Shown: positions 8,541 to 18,610, numbered from the stretch's first letter. The stretch is DNA of 64,000 nt from Tsukamurella sp. TY48 (GCF_019656655.1 NZ_BPMV01000001.1:2604001-2668000); one strand, 5' to 3'. The notes: a model not told the origin generated them from the letters alone. Numbers and translations are program-made.

Positions 8541-9413
8541 ATGGCCGACGCTTCCGTGGTGGTGACCCTCGACGGCTCCGCGCACGATCCCTCGACTCCT
8601 CTGCTCTACGCCGACGATCTCGGCGCCGTCCGCGGGGACGGCTGTTTCGAGACCGTGCTCGTGCGCGGCGGGCGCCCGCTCAAGGCGCGGGCGCACCTGG
8701 ACCGGCTGGCCGGGTCCGCCGCCGCGCTGGGCCTGCCGGCCCCGAACGACGGTGCCTGGTGGGCCGCGATGGAACGCGCGGCGGTGCTCTTCGCGGAGGC
8801 CGCGGGCGAGGGGGTCGACGGTGCGCTCCGCCTCGTCTACACCCGCGGGCGGGAGTCCGATCCCTCGACGCCGACCGCCTACGTCACCGTTTCGCCGGTC
8901 CCGGAGCGGGCGCTGGCGGCTCGGCGCGACGGGGTCTCGGCGATCACCCTCAATCGCGGCTACTCGACCGAGCTCGCGCAGAACGCGCCGTGGCTGCTGA
9001 TGGGTGCCAAGACCCTCTCGTACGCGGTGAACATGGCGGCCACCCGGTACGCGGCGGAGCAGGGCGCCGACGACGTGATCTTCACCTCCAGTGAGGGGCG
9101 GGTCCTGGAGGCGCCGCGCGCCACCGTGGTGATCGCCCGCGGCCGCACGCTGGTGACGCCGCCCGACGAGCAGGGCATCCTGCCCGGGACCAGCGTGCGC
9201 GCGCTGTTCGACGCCGCCCACGACAAGGGCGTCGACACCGCGATCGAGCCGTTGTTCCCCGTGGACCTGGTGATGAACGACGGGGTGTGGCTGATCTCGT
9301 CGATCACACTGTGCGCGCGGGTGCACACCCTCAACGGCCGGGCCCTGCCCGATGCCCCGATGGACGAGACGGTGCGCTCGCTGCTGGAGTCGGGTATCGA
9401 GAACACCCCCTGA
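8541..9413 (+). CDS. pabC: 4-amino-4-deoxychorismate lyase (PLP fold-type IV)
   Basis: A 290-residue class IV PLP enzyme. I start it at ATG 8541 (MADASVVVTLDGSAHDP); longer in-frame extensions upstream read antisense through ygfZ. Family landmarks are DDLGAVRGDGCFETV near the N-terminus, the lysine-containing stretch GAKTLSYAVNMAATRYA, which carries the PLP Schiff-base Lys, and DVIFTSSEGRVLEAPRATVV. The position next to ygfZ matches M. tuberculosis Rv0812. Expected role: release of p-aminobenzoate from aminodeoxychorismate for folate synthesis. A branched-chain or D-amino-acid aminotransferase activity cannot be excluded from sequence alone. Confidence 0.8.
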   Translation: MADASVVVTLDGSAHDPSTPLLYADDLGAVRGDGCFETVLVRGGRPLKARAHLDRLAGSAAALGLPAPNDGAWWAAMERAAVLFAEAAGEGVDGALRLVYTRGRESDPSTPTAYVTVSPVPERALAARRDGVSAITLNRGYSTELAQNAPWLLMGAKTLSYAVNMAATRYAAEQGADDVIFTSSEGRVLEAPRATVVIARGRTLVTPPDEQGILPGTSVRALFDAAHDKGVDTAIEPLFPVDLVMNDGVWLISSITLCARVHTLNGRALPDAPMDETVRSLLESGIENTP

Positions 9414-9502
9414 AAGATCGCTCGCGCGCGGGCTTTTGAGGATCATTCGGACAATCCCGGCATGCCCTGCGGCGGTTCCGTCACGGCGCTAGTGTCCCGT
9501 GG

Positions 9503-10885
9503 ATGAACACGCAGGTCGCCGATCGCTCGGGCGGTAACGAACTGGGGACGAGCCTCAAGCCCCGGCACATCACGATGATCTCGATCGCGGGTGTGATCGG
9601 GGCGGGACTGTTCGTGGGCTCGGCGAACGCGATCAAACTGGCCGGTCCGGCGGTTCTCATCTCGTACGCCCTGGCCGGGCTGCTGGTGATCCTGGTGATG
9701 CGGATGCTCGGCGAGATGGCCACGGCGCAGCCGGACACCGGCTCCTTCTCGACCTACGCGGAGCGGGCCTTGGGCCGCTGGGCGGGCTGCAGCATCGGCT
9801 GGCTGTACTGGCTGTTCTGGGTGCTGGTGATCCCGGTGGAGGCCACCGCCGCGGCGGTGATCATGGCGAAGGTGGTGGGCGGCCCGCAGTGGTCGTGGGC
9901 GCTGCTGGTGGTGGTGCTGCTGACGGTGACGAACCTGCTCTCGGTGGGTAACTACGGCGAGTTCGAGTTCTGGTTCGCCCTGATCAAGGTGCTGGCGATC
10001 GCCGCCTTCCTGGCGCTGGGCGTGCTCGCGATCTTCGGGCTGCTGCCCGGCTCGGGCGTGTCCGGCGTGCACCACCTCTGGGACACCGGCGGCTTCATGC
10101 CGAACGGGGCGAGCGCAGTGATCGCGGCGATGCTCACCACGATGTTCACGTTCATGGGCTCGGAGATCGTGACGATCGCCGCCGCCGAATCGCCGGAGCC
10201 GGCCAAGGGCATCACCAAGGCCGTGAACTCCGTGGTGTGGCGGATCTGCCTGTTCTACATCGGGTCGATCTTCGTGGTCGTCGCGCTGGTGCCGTGGAAC
10301 TCGCTGGACTCGGCGACCGGCTCGTACCAGGCGGTGCTCCAGGGCATGAACATCCCGGCGGCCGCGGGGATCATGGACGTGGTGGTGCTGGTGGCGGTGG
10401 CCTCGTGCCTCAACAGCGCGCTCTACACGGCGTCCCGGATGCTGTACTCGCTCGCGCAGCGCGGCGACGCTCCCGCCGCCGCTGGCCGCACCACGAAGCG
10501 CGGCGTGCCCGCGGTCTCGGTGCTGGCGTCGATGCTGCTGGGCTTCCTCGCGGTGATCGGCAACTACGTGCTGCCGGAGAAGCTCTTCGGTTACCTGCTG
10601 GCGACCACCGGCGCGGTGGCGCTGTTCGTGTACCTGGTGATCGCGCTCAGCCAGATCGCCCTGCGCCGCAGGGCCACCGAGCCCTCGCCGCTGCGGATGT
10701 GGTTCTTCCCGTGGGCCACGTACGCGGTGATCGCGTTCATCGTCTTCATCATCGTGGCAATGATCGTCGATCCCAGCCAGCGCAGCGCGGTCGGCCTCTC
10801 GACCGGCCTCGCGGTGTTCGTGGTGGCGGCCAGCGTCCTGCACCAGCGCCGCATGGAGCGACGGTCTGCGGTCACCGGAGGCTGA
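9503..10885 (+). CDS. APC-family amino acid permease
   Basis: A 460-residue integral membrane transporter with about 12 hydrophobic segments. The first helix carries the substrate-binding glycine motif ISIAGVIGAGLFVGSA, and the family-typical GEMATAQPDTGSFSTYAERALG follows. Closest in feel to the GabP/AnsP/AroP branch of proton-coupled amino acid permeases; the substrate is not predictable. It starts at ATG 9503, and a TAGTGT -10-like hexamer at 9490-9495 suggests a very short leader. Its 3' end overlaps the convergent membrane-protein gene by 14 bp. Confidence 0.88.
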   Translation: MNTQVADRSGGNELGTSLKPRHITMISIAGVIGAGLFVGSANAIKLAGPAVLISYALAGLLVILVMRMLGEMATAQPDTGSFSTYAERALGRWAGCSIGWLYWLFWVLVIPVEATAAAVIMAKVVGGPQWSWALLVVVLLTVTNLLSVGNYGEFEFWFALIKVLAIAAFLALGVLAIFGLLPGSGVSGVHHLWDTGGFMPNGASAVIAAMLTTMFTFMGSEIVTIAAAESPEPAKGITKAVNSVVWRICLFYIGSIFVVVALVPWNSLDSATGSYQAVLQGMNIPAAAGIMDVVVLVAVASCLNSALYTASRMLYSLAQRGDAPAAAGRTTKRGVPAVSVLASMLLGFLAVIGNYVLPEKLFGYLLATTGAVALFVYLVIALSQIALRRRATEPSPLRMWFFPWATYAVIAFIVFIIVAMIVDPSQRSAVGLSTGLAVFVVAASVLHQRRMERRSAVTGG

Positions 10886-11768
10886 GGGCGCCGAGCGTGT
10901 CGCCGTGGCGGTGGGTGAGATAGGTGTCCACGGTGGAGGGTGGGACCGCCGCGGTCGCGGTGACGATGGTGAGCAGGACCATGTTCTTCTCAGCTGTGAC
11001 GCGTGCGTCGCGGGTGGTCGCGCCGTCGATTGTGGTGTCGGGACGCGTGCGGACGTCCGGCGGGATGACGCTCGTGGCGGCGGCACCTGCACGGGCCTCG
11101 TCGGGCAGCGCGAACAGGTACTGGGTGAGCAGTAGCTGGCCGTTCTCCGCCGAGTGCGTCGATTCCGCCGCGTTCCGGCAGCGGTACTGCGCCAGCCTCC
11201 CGGTCGCGTCGATGTCGGCGCAGGTGGCGTAGTCGACGCCACTGACCCAGGTCGCCTGCAACTGCACCGGCCCCGATCGGTAGTTCCAATCCTTGCGGCC
11301 GCCCATGTCCTGATAGAGCGCTCTTCCCGCATCGCGGCTCGCCGCGGTCGGTGACCCAGTGGGAGTGGGCACCGTTTGACCGACGCGCCACGAGGTGAAG
11401 CCGGTGGCAGCACCGATGGCTATCATCATGAGAACGATGCCGATGCAGAGCTTTCCGAGCCAATCGATGAAAACACTCGACACCGACGGCTCGTCGGTGG
11501 CCTGGACGTAGTCGTCGGTGTAGTCGTCGACTTCGCCGCCGGCGTCCGACCAGGGTGCTGCTGCCTCATCAGGTTCGGGGGTGGAAGCCGGGGCAATGTC
11601 CTCCGCTTCGGCCCACGAGGGCTCTGACTCTTCGGCCGGATCGGGCTCGTCGTAGGTCGGATTGCGGGGCCGGTGCGCGGAGACGAACGCGCCCTCCGGC
11701 TGCGGCAGATCCGAGTCGAACGATGCGCGCTCCTCATCGGGCACGCCGGGCGGTGACAATGGATTCAC
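10872..11768 (-). CDS. Single-pass membrane protein with acidic disordered N-terminus, paralog A
   Basis: A 298-residue protein starting at GTG 11768, with GGGGAGGAG just upstream. Residues 1-95 are rich in Asp, Glu, Pro and Ser (cytoplasmic, probably unstructured). One membrane segment follows (GKLCIGIVLMMIAIGAATGF), then an extracytoplasmic domain of about 170 residues with two cysteines (ATCADID, QYRCRN). The domain shares a clear pattern with the upstream neighbour: ATW.SG.DY..C..ID..GRLA..RC, then THSAENGQLLL and an aligned C-terminal STV.TYL. I do not recognise a named family; an envelope-associated role is inferred from topology. Confidence 0.7.
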   Translation of the reverse strand: MNPLSPPGVPDEERASFDSDLPQPEGAFVSAHRPRNPTYDEPDPAEESEPSWAEAEDIAPASTPEPDEAAAPWSDAGGEVDDYTDDYVQATDEPSVSSVFIDWLGKLCIGIVLMMIAIGAATGFTSWRVGQTVPTPTGSPTAASRDAGRALYQDMGGRKDWNYRSGPVQLQATWVSGVDYATCADIDATGRLAQYRCRNAAESTHSAENGQLLLTQYLFALPDEARAGAAATSVIPPDVRTRPDTTIDGATTRDARVTAEKNMVLLTIVTATAAVPPSTVDTYLTHRHGDTLGALSLR

Positions 11769-11816
11769 AGGGCTCCTCCCCAGGCACCGTGAACTGGCAT
11801 CACCGCTGGGCCAGGA

Positions 11817-12602
11817 TCACTTGCGGCCCATATTCATGGCGATCAACACGCCGTCCACACTGCCGTGATAAACGCGAAGGTATTGGCTCATCGTGGCCTC
11901 GGGTGTTGCCGCTGCTGCGGTGGCCAGTGTGACGACGAAGAAGTTGCGAACGGTCGAAATCCGGTACTTGGCCTTGGCGTACCCGGTGCGATAGGTACCG
12001 TCGAGTTCGGTCAGGTCGTGGTCTTGGTAGCCGGATTCGGCGGTCTGCGCCGCGGCCTCGTCCCGCATGGAGAAGACCACCGTGTTGAGGAACAATTGCC
12101 CGCCGTCCGCGGAGTGCACCATGTCAGCCGATTGCGTGCAGCCGAGGCGCGCGAGCTTGCCGGACCTGTCGAGCGTCCGGCAGTCGGGGTAGTCGCGGCC
12201 GGGCCGGACTAGCGTGGCCTTGAGGTCGATCGTTCGACCTCCGCCGGTCTGGAAATGTAGCCAGTCTTTGTCGCCGCCGATAGTGCTGTTCGTGACGGTG
12301 GTGATGAGCGGTTCCTTGGGCGGAGGGTCGGAAAGTCCGAAGCCGGGTCCGATGCCCATCGGCTTCGACGGGGTGGTGACCGACGGTGCGCGCCCGCTGC
12401 TCATTGCCGACGCTGCGGCTGGGCGCTCGGCGCGGTTCAGGGCGACCGCCGTCCCTACGACGATCAGCGCTATGACAACGGCCGTCGCGGCGACGACAAT
12501 GCCGATCAGCGCTCCGGTGGAGCGAGCGGGCCGACTGGGTCGCGCCTGCCCAGGCTGCGGTGGCCACGGACGGTACGGCGAATCGAAGCGCTGCGGATTC
12601 AT
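11817..12602 (-). CDS. Single-pass membrane protein, paralog B
   Basis: A 261-residue protein with a short Pro-rich cytoplasmic tail (PYRPWPPQPGQARPSRP), a membrane segment (LIGIVVAATAVVIALIVVG), a Pro/Ser-rich linker and an extracytoplasmic domain. The domain reads ATLVRPGRDYPDCRTLD, then LARLGCTQSADMVHSADGGQLFL, paralleling paralog A 48 bp downstream. The start at ATG 12602 is supported by GGGGAG upstream. The pair is probably one operon divergent from cydA. No enzymatic motif is visible; the conserved Cys pair may form a disulfide. Confidence 0.7.
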   Translation of the reverse strand: MNPQRFDSPYRPWPPQPGQARPSRPARSTGALIGIVVAATAVVIALIVVGTAVALNRAERPAAASAMSSGRAPSVTTPSKPMGIGPGFGLSDPPPKEPLITTVTNSTIGGDKDWLHFQTGGGRTIDLKATLVRPGRDYPDCRTLDRSGKLARLGCTQSADMVHSADGGQLFLNTVVFSMRDEAAAQTAESGYQDHDLTELDGTYRTGYAKAKYRISTVRNFFVVTLATAAAATPEATMSQYLRVYHGSVDGVLIAMNMGRK

Positions 12603-12714
12603 TGGACTCCCCCCGGAGACGTGATCTGTCCGGAGTGTATGCGATGGCGAACGGTTGCAGAGTGCGATCCGCGGCGTGAGGTGACTCCTGCCTCAGTGCT
12701 TGGGATAGCGCTGA

Positions 12715-12755
12715 GTATCTACTACTATCCGTAGTAGATACTACGAGTGGTAGTA
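12715..12755. promoter_or_regulatory. Double palindromic operator upstream of cydABDC
   Basis: An 11-bp arm GTATCTACTAC at 12715-12725 is exactly mirrored at 12731-12741 around a 5-bp spacer. A second dyad follows: TACTAC at 12739-12744 and GTAGTA at 12750-12755, again with a 5-bp spacer. The shared core is TACTAC-N5-GTAGTA twice, with centres 19 bp apart, 52 bp upstream of the cydA start. Half-sites of TAC/GTA type are seen for BlaI/CopY-family repressors, but the regulator here is unknown. Confidence 0.75.
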
Positions 12756-12806
12756 ACACGGGTCGGCAACGGCGCCGATCCGCCCCCTCGGCCCAGGGAG
12801 CGAAGC

Positions 12807-14300
12807 ATGACCGCACTGGAGATCGCCCGCTGGCAGTTCGGCATGACCACGGTGATGCACTTCATCCTGGTGCCGCTGACCATCGGCCTGGCGCCGATGG
12901 TCGCGACGATGCAGACGCTGTGGTTGGTGACCGGTAAGAAGGCCTGGCTGCGCGGCACGAACTTCTTCGGCAAGCTCTTCCTCATCAACTTCGCCCTGGG
13001 CGTGGCCACCGGCATCGTCCAGGAGTTCCAATTCGGCATGGCCTGGAGCGAGTACAGCAAGTTCGTGGGCGACGTCTTCGGCGCCCCGCTCGCCCTGGAG
13101 GGCCTGGTGGCCTTCTTCATGGAATCCACCTTCCTCGGCCTATGGATCTTCGGCTGGACGCGGCTGCCGAAACTCGTTCACCTGGGCTGCATCTGGCTGG
13201 TGGCCCTGGGCGTGAACGCCTCCGCCTACTTCATCGTGGCCGCCAACTCGTGGATGCAGCACCCGGTGGGCGCCACCTACAACCCCGAGACCAAGCGCGC
13301 GGAGCTCACCAGCATCTGGGAGGTGCTCACCAACTCGACCACGCTGGCGGCCTTCCCGCACACCGTCTTCGGTGCGTGGCTCACCGCCGGCACCTTCGTC
13401 GCCGCGATCGGCGGTTGGTGGATGGTGCGCGGTATGCGCCGCGGCGACCCCGATGCACTGGAGCTGGCGCAGATGTTCCGCCCGCTCACCCGGTTCGGCC
13501 TCGGCGTGATGCTGGTATCGGCCGTGGGACTCGCCATCACCGGCGATGCCCAGGCCAAGCTGATGTTCGAGCAGCAGCCGATGAAGATGGCCTCGGCGGA
13601 ATCGCTGTGCCACACCGAGACCGGAGCCAGCTTCTCGCTGCTCACGATCGGCACCCACAACGACTGCGAATCCGTGCAGCACGTGCTCTCGGTCCCGTAC
13701 CTCACCTCGTTCCTGGCCAACGGTGATCCCAACTCCACCCTCAAGGGTGTCACCGAACTGCAGGCCGAGGCCGTCGAGAAGTTCGGCCCCGGCGACTACC
13801 GCCCCAACCTGTTCGTCTCCTACTGGGCGTTCCGCGCCATGATGGGCTGGTCGATCGGCTCGGGCGTGCTGGCGCTGGCCGGCCTGTGGGTCACCCGCCG
13901 CGGCCGGATCCCGAACCAGCGATGGTTCAGCAGGATCTGCCTGATAGCCCTGCCCACGCCCTTCCTGGCGAACACCTCGGGCTGGGTGTTCACCGAGATG
14001 GGCCGCCAACCCTGGGTGGTGGTGCCGAACCCGAACGGCGATCAGACCATCCGGCTCACCGTCGCCGAGGCGGTCTCCGGCCATTCGACGGCCATGATGG
14101 CCTTCTCCCTGGTGACCTTCGCCGCCGTCTACGGCGTGCTGTACCTGCTGTGGTTCGCGCTGCTGCGCCGCTACGTGATCGAGGGACCGCACCTGCACAA
14201 CCCGGACGACGCCCCCGCGGACGGGCCGGACGGTGACGATCCCGACGGTGCGCCACCCGGCGCGGGTAAGCCCTCGGACCAGCTCTCCTTCGCGTACTAG
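12807..14300 (+). CDS. cydA: Cytochrome bd ubiquinol/menaquinol oxidase subunit I
   Basis: A 497-residue membrane subunit that binds the b558, b595 and d hemes and reduces oxygen to water without pumping protons. I start it at ATG 12807 (MTALEIARWQFGMTTVMHFI), giving the conserved N-terminal His18, equivalent to the E. coli heme ligand His19. Also visible are GIVQEFQFGMAWSEYSKFVG, the FPHTVFGAWLTAG helix with the second heme His, and NTSGWVFTEMGRQPW. The hydrophilic Q-loop is short, as in actinobacterial forms. It is the first gene of a tightly packed cydABDC operon behind the double palindrome. Confidence 0.97.
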   Translation: MTALEIARWQFGMTTVMHFILVPLTIGLAPMVATMQTLWLVTGKKAWLRGTNFFGKLFLINFALGVATGIVQEFQFGMAWSEYSKFVGDVFGAPLALEGLVAFFMESTFLGLWIFGWTRLPKLVHLGCIWLVALGVNASAYFIVAANSWMQHPVGATYNPETKRAELTSIWEVLTNSTTLAAFPHTVFGAWLTAGTFVAAIGGWWMVRGMRRGDPDALELAQMFRPLTRFGLGVMLVSAVGLAITGDAQAKLMFEQQPMKMASAESLCHTETGASFSLLTIGTHNDCESVQHVLSVPYLTSFLANGDPNSTLKGVTELQAEAVEKFGPGDYRPNLFVSYWAFRAMMGWSIGSGVLALAGLWVTRRGRIPNQRWFSRICLIALPTPFLANTSGWVFTEMGRQPWVVVPNPNGDQTIRLTVAEAVSGHSTAMMAFSLVTFAAVYGVLYLLWFALLRRYVIEGPHLHNPDDAPADGPDGDDPDGAPPGAGKPSDQLSFAY

Positions 14301-14309
14301 GAGCCGGAC

Positions 14310-15347
14310 ATGACTCTCCCCGATTACTGGTTCCTCGCCATCGCCTTCCTCTTCACCGGTTACTTCGTGCTGGAGGGCTTCGACTTCGGCGTGGGCATGC
14401 TGATGCCGATCATGGGCGATAAGCGTCGCCACCCCACGGACTACGACACCCGGCGACGGGTGCTGCTCAACACCATCGGCCCCGTCTGGGACGGCAACGA
14501 GGTGTGGCTGATCACCGCCGGCGCGGCCATGTTCGCGGCCTTCCCGGTGTGGTACGCCACCGTCTTCTCCGGCTTCTACCTGGTGCTGCTCGCGATCCTG
14601 GTGGGCCTGATCACCCGGGTGTGCTCGATCGAGTGGCGCGGCAAGATCAACGATCCGCGCTGGCGCGGCTGGGCCGATTTCGGCATCGGCCTGGGCTCCT
14701 GGATCCCCGCCTTCGCCTGGGGCCTGGTGTTCGCGAACATCCTCGCCGGGGTGGACATCGACGAACGCGGACGGATGACCTCCGAGGTCTGGGACCTGCT
14801 CAACCCCTACGGCCTGCTCGGCGGACTCGCCCTGCTCGGCCTGTTCCTGCTGCACGGCGCGATCTTCGTAGCGCTCAAGTCCGACGGCACCGTCCGCCAC
14901 GACGCCCGCAGGATCGCCGGCCGGATGTGGTTGCCGGTCACGGTGATCGGCGCCGGCTTCGCCGTGTGGACGCAGCTCGCCCACGGCAAGGGCTGGACCT
15001 GGGCCGCCGTGGCGGTGGCCGCCGCCGGGCTGGTGGCCGCCGGCCTGCTGATCCGCGGAGGCAAGGAGCTGGCGGCGTTCCTGTCGACCTGTGCCGTGGT
15101 GGCCGCGGTGAGCGTGCTGATGTTCGGCTCGCTGGCGCCGAACGTCCTCAACGCCACCGACCCCGCGCGGTCGATCAGCATCGCCGACGCCGCCTCCTCG
15201 CACTACACCCTGGTGGTGATGTCCTGGTGCACCATCGTGCTGCTGCCGATGGTGATGATCTACCAGGCCTGGACCTACTGGGTCTTCCGCAAGCGCATCT
15301 CCGCCGAGCAGATTCCGCCCTCGATCGGCCTCAGTCCTCGTGTCTGA
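14310..15347 (+). CDS. cydB: Cytochrome bd oxidase subunit II
   Basis: A 345-residue integral membrane partner of CydA. Recognisable segments are YFVLEGFDFGVGML near the N-terminus, the GPVWDGNEVWLITAGAAMFA motif, and CSIEWRGKI. It starts at ATG 14310, 9 bp after the cydA stop. Its last 8 bases overlap the start of cydD, implying coupled translation. The length is typical for the family. Confidence 0.97.
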   Translation: MTLPDYWFLAIAFLFTGYFVLEGFDFGVGMLMPIMGDKRRHPTDYDTRRRVLLNTIGPVWDGNEVWLITAGAAMFAAFPVWYATVFSGFYLVLLAILVGLITRVCSIEWRGKINDPRWRGWADFGIGLGSWIPAFAWGLVFANILAGVDIDERGRMTSEVWDLLNPYGLLGGLALLGLFLLHGAIFVALKSDGTVRHDARRIAGRMWLPVTVIGAGFAVWTQLAHGKGWTWAAVAVAAAGLVAAGLLIRGGKELAAFLSTCAVVAAVSVLMFGSLAPNVLNATDPARSISIADAASSHYTLVVMSWCTIVLLPMVMIYQAWTYWVFRKRISAEQIPPSIGLSPRV

Positions 15348-16995
15348 CACCGCCGCTCCCGCCGCGGATCCGACGGCCACCGCTCCGCGGGGCCCCGTGG
15401 ACCCGCGACTGCTGCGGTACGCGCGGGCCTCCCGCGGGCTCCTGGCGACGGTGGTGGCGTGCGGGGTGGTGGAGACGCTCGCGCTGATCGCGCTCGCCTA
15501 CGGCACGGCGACGGTGCTCGCCCGCCTGGTGAGCGGCGCGGTACCCATGGCGGACCTGCGGAGTCCGCTGACCGTGGCCGCGGTGGCGGCGGCGGTGCGC
15601 GTGCTGGTGGCGTACCTGCGCGGTCGGATCGAACGGCGCGCCGCAGACCGCACGGTCTCGCAGCTGCGCTCCGCCGCGCTGGGTGCGATCGGTCCCGGTC
15701 GGCTGCCCGGGGGCACCGACCGCGAGGAGCTGCGGACCGCGCTCACCCGCGGCCTGGACGAGCTGCCGCCCTATCTCACCGGCTACCTCCCGGCGCTCGC
15801 GCTCAGCGTGATCGCCACCCCGGCACTGGTTCTCGTGATCTTCCTCGCCGACCCGATCTCCGGGGCCATCGCGCTGGGCACCCTGCCGCTGCTGCCGATC
15901 TTCATGGTGTTGATCGGCCTGCTCACCCGCGAGCGCACCCGGCGCCGGCTCGAGGCCATGGCCCGGCTCTCGGCGCGACTGCTCGATCTGGTGGCGGGGC
16001 TCCCCACGCTGCGCGCCCTGGGCCGCCAGCGCGGACCCGAGCGCGCGGTGCGCGACCTCGGCGACCGCAACGCCACCGAGACCATGGGCGCCCTGCGCAT
16101 CGCCTTCCTCTCCTCGATGGCGCTCGAACTGCTCGCCACCCTGTGCGTGGCGCTCGTCGCGGTGAGCATCGGCCTGCGGCTCGTCTTCGGCGATATGGAT
16201 CTGCTGCCCGGCGTCTTCGCCCTGATCCTGGCGCCCGAGGTGTACCGGCCGCTGCGCTCGGTCGGTGCGCAGTTCCATGCCGCCGAGCAGGGACTCGAGG
16301 CCACCTCGCGGGTCTTCGCGCTGCTCGACGATCCGTCGCCCGTCACCGGCCGGGGCACCGCCGCGCCCGGGATCATCGAGCTGCGGGGCGTCACCGTGCA
16401 CGGACGCGACGGGGCGGCACCGTCGGACTTCTCGGCGCGGCTGCGCCCCGGCACCGTCACCGTGCTGACCGGGCCCAACGGCACCGGAAAATCGACCCTG
16501 CTGACCGTGCTCGCCGGACTCACCGCGGCCGACGGCGGGACCGTGACCGTCGACGGTGCGCCTCTGGCCGGCGGGCCCGCCTGGTGGGACCGCGTGGCCT
16601 GGTGCCCGCAGCACCCGTACCTCGAACCGGGAACGCTGGCACACAATTTCACGTTGCTCGGCGCCCCCGATCCGGAGACGGTGCCGGGCGTCGTCGCGGA
16701 GACCGGCCTGGACGAGGTGGTCGACGAGGCCGGGTGGCAGCGACCCGTGGGCACCGGTGGCGTGGGACTGTCCGCCGGGCAGCGGCAGCGCCTCGCGCTC
16801 GCCCGTACCCTCGCGCTCGGCCGCGAAGTGCTGCTCTTCGACGAGCCCACCGCCCACCTCGATGCCGCGCTGGCACAGCGGGTACTGGCGGCGCTGCGGG
16901 CCCGCGCCCAGGACGGCGCGCTGGTGGTGATCGTCGGGCACGATCAGCAGGTGCTCGCCGCCGCCGATCAGGTGCTGGAGGTGCGCCGTGCGTGA
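15340..16995 (+). CDS. cydD: Heterodimeric ABC exporter CydDC, subunit CydD
   Basis: A 551-residue half-transporter: about six membrane helices in residues 25-310, then a nucleotide-binding domain. Walker A is [12 protein letters not shown], the signature is [15 protein letters not shown], and Walker B is [11 protein letters not shown]. With CydC it exports reductants (glutathione/cysteine in E. coli; in a mycothiol-using cell the cargo is uncertain) or handles heme, and is needed for cytochrome bd assembly. It starts at GTG 15340 inside the end of cydB, and its 3' end overlaps cydC by 8 bp. Confidence 0.93.
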   Translation: MSDTAAPAADPTATAPRGPVDPRLLRYARASRGLLATVVACGVVETLALIALAYGTATVLARLVSGAVPMADLRSPLTVAAVAAAVRVLVAYLRGRIERRAADRTVSQLRSAALGAIGPGRLPGGTDREELRTALTRGLDELPPYLTGYLPALALSVIATPALVLVIFLADPISGAIALGTLPLLPIFMVLIGLLTRERTRRRLEAMARLSARLLDLVAGLPTLRALGRQRGPERAVRDLGDRNATETMGALRIAFLSSMALELLATLCVALVAVSIGLRLVFGDMDLLPGVFALILAPEVYRPLRSVGAQFHAAEQGLEATSRVFALLDDPSPVTGRGTAAPGIIELRGVTVHGRDGAAPSDFSARLRPGTVTVLTGPNGTGKSTLLTVLAGLTAADGGTVTVDGAPLAGGPAWWDRVAWCPQHPYLEPGTLAHNFTLLGAPDPETVPGVVAETGLDEVVDEAGWQRPVGTGGVGLSAGQRQRLALARTLALGREVLLFDEPTAHLDAALAQRVLAALRARAQDGALVVIVGHDQQVLAAADQVLEVRRA

Positions 16996-18583
16996 TCTCC
17001 TCGTGTGCCTGCGCGCGCTGCGCGTTCGCCCGATCGCGGTGGCCGGTGCGGTGGGAGCGGGCGTGCTCACCGCCGGCAGCGCGCTGGCGCTCGCCGGACT
17101 GTCGGCCTGGTTGATCACCAAGGCGTGGACGATGCCGCCCGTGCTCACCCTCTCGCTCGCGGTGACCGCGGTGCGGGCGCTGGGCATCACCCGCGGCCTC
17201 ATGCGCTACGTGGAACGCCTCGCGACGCACCGGTTGGCGCTGTCGGGGCTGACGGAACTGCGGGTGGCGCTGTACACCCGGCTCGCCGCCGCGGCGCCCG
17301 CGGACACCCTGCGGCGCACCGATGGAGAGCTGCTCGCGCGGACGGGCGCCGATGTCGACGCGGTGGGTGACGTGCTCGTGCGCACGCTGATTCCCGCCGC
17401 CGTGGCCGCGACCGTCTCCGCGGCCGCCGTGGCGTGGATGTGGTTCGTCGATCCGGCGGCCGGGGCGGTGCTGGCGGTGTGCCTGGTGGTGGCGGGCGTG
17501 CTCGCACCCCGGCTCGTGGTCCGTGCGAGCGGGGACCGCGCCCGCGCCGAGGCCGCCGGGAGTGAGGACTTCGGTGCCGCCGCATCCGCGGTGCTCGATC
17601 ACGCGGGGGAGCTCGCGGTGGCCGGACGCCTCGACGAGGTGCGGAACCGGGCCGATGCCGCCGAGGGCGCCCGACGGTCCGCCGTCGATCGGTCCGCGCG
17701 GATCGGCGCGCTGGCCGATGCCGCGCTGCCGCTCGCCGTCGGTGTCGCGGCGATCGCCGCGCTGCTGCTGGCCTTCGGCCGCGCGGGGCACGCCGATCCC
17801 ACCACGCTGGGGATCCTGGTGCTGTTGCCGCTCAGCGTCTTCGAAGCCCTCGCCCCGCTGCCCGACGCCGCCCGCCAGTACGTGCGCTCGGCCGATGCCG
17901 CCTCGCGCCTCGCGCCCCTGCTGATCCTGCCGGCGGTGCCCGTCGGGACCGCGCCGGCACCGTCTCACCCGAGCCTGCGGCTGGGCGATATCGCCCTCGC
18001 GCCGGGCGAGCGGCTGGCGGTGCGCGGCGAATCCGGGGCGGGGAAGACCACCCTGTTGCTCGCGCTCGCCGGGCTGGACGGCCGCGGCGGCGAGGTGCTC
18101 GTCGACGGACGGCCCGCCGCCGATTACGCCGATCTCCCTGCGGCCGTGGCCTTCTTCGGTGAGGACGCCCACGTCTTCGCCACCTCGATCGCGGAGAACT
18201 GTCGGGTGGCGCGGGGCGATGTGAGCGACGAGGAGGTGCGGCTCGCACTGCGGGCGGTGGGCCTGGGGGAGTGGATCGAGGGCCTGCCCGACGGTGTGCG
18301 GACGCCGCTGGAGCAGGGCGCGGACTCACTGTCCGGCGGGCAACGCCGCCGCCTGCTGTTGGCCCGGGCCTTGGTGAGTACGGCGCCCGTCGTGCTGCTG
18401 GACGAGCCCACCGAGCACCTCGACCGCGCCGACGCGGCGCGGCTGCTGCGCGAGATCCTCGATCCGGCGGGGCTTTTCCCCGGTCGCACAGTGGTGGTCG
18501 CGGGGCATGCGGCGCCACCCGCCGGGGTGCGTGTTCACGATGTGGGGCGCAGCGCCGCGACACGGGAAGATCTGCCCGCGTAG
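16988..18583 (+). CDS. cydC: Heterodimeric ABC exporter CydDC, subunit CydC
   Basis: A 531-residue half-transporter with a membrane domain (residues about 10-310) and a C-terminal ATPase: Walker [18 protein letters not shown], signature [15 protein letters not shown], Walker [13 protein letters not shown]. It starts at GTG 16988, overlapping cydD. The order cydA-cydB-cydD-cydC with every junction overlapping or under 10 bp indicates one transcript. This is the last gene of the operon; the TetR gene downstream is convergent. Confidence 0.92.
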   Translation: MRDLLVCLRALRVRPIAVAGAVGAGVLTAGSALALAGLSAWLITKAWTMPPVLTLSLAVTAVRALGITRGLMRYVERLATHRLALSGLTELRVALYTRLAAAAPADTLRRTDGELLARTGADVDAVGDVLVRTLIPAAVAATVSAAAVAWMWFVDPAAGAVLAVCLVVAGVLAPRLVVRASGDRARAEAAGSEDFGAAASAVLDHAGELAVAGRLDEVRNRADAAEGARRSAVDRSARIGALADAALPLAVGVAAIAALLLAFGRAGHADPTTLGILVLLPLSVFEALAPLPDAARQYVRSADAASRLAPLLILPAVPVGTAPAPSHPSLRLGDIALAPGERLAVRGESGAGKTTLLLALAGLDGRGGEVLVDGRPAADYADLPAAVAFFGEDAHVFATSIAENCRVARGDVSDEEVRLALRAVGLGEWIEGLPDGVRTPLEQGADSLSGGQRRRLLLARALVSTAPVVLLDEPTEHLDRADAARLLREILDPAGLFPGRTVVVAGHAAPPAGVRVHDVGRSAATREDLPA

Positions 18584-18610
18584 GCGCGCTGAGCCCGAAT
18601 TCGTGAGCGG

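Noticed and set aside
9443-11413. A 656-codon minus-strand frame across the amino acid permease
   Set aside because: The C-terminal part is a shadow of the permease and the N-terminal part conflicts with the membrane-protein gene; composition is Arg/His-rich without domains.
13140-15380. A 746-codon open frame opposite cydA-cydB
   Set aside because: Antisense shadow; cytochrome bd subunits with heme ligands and operon overlaps occupy the plus strand.
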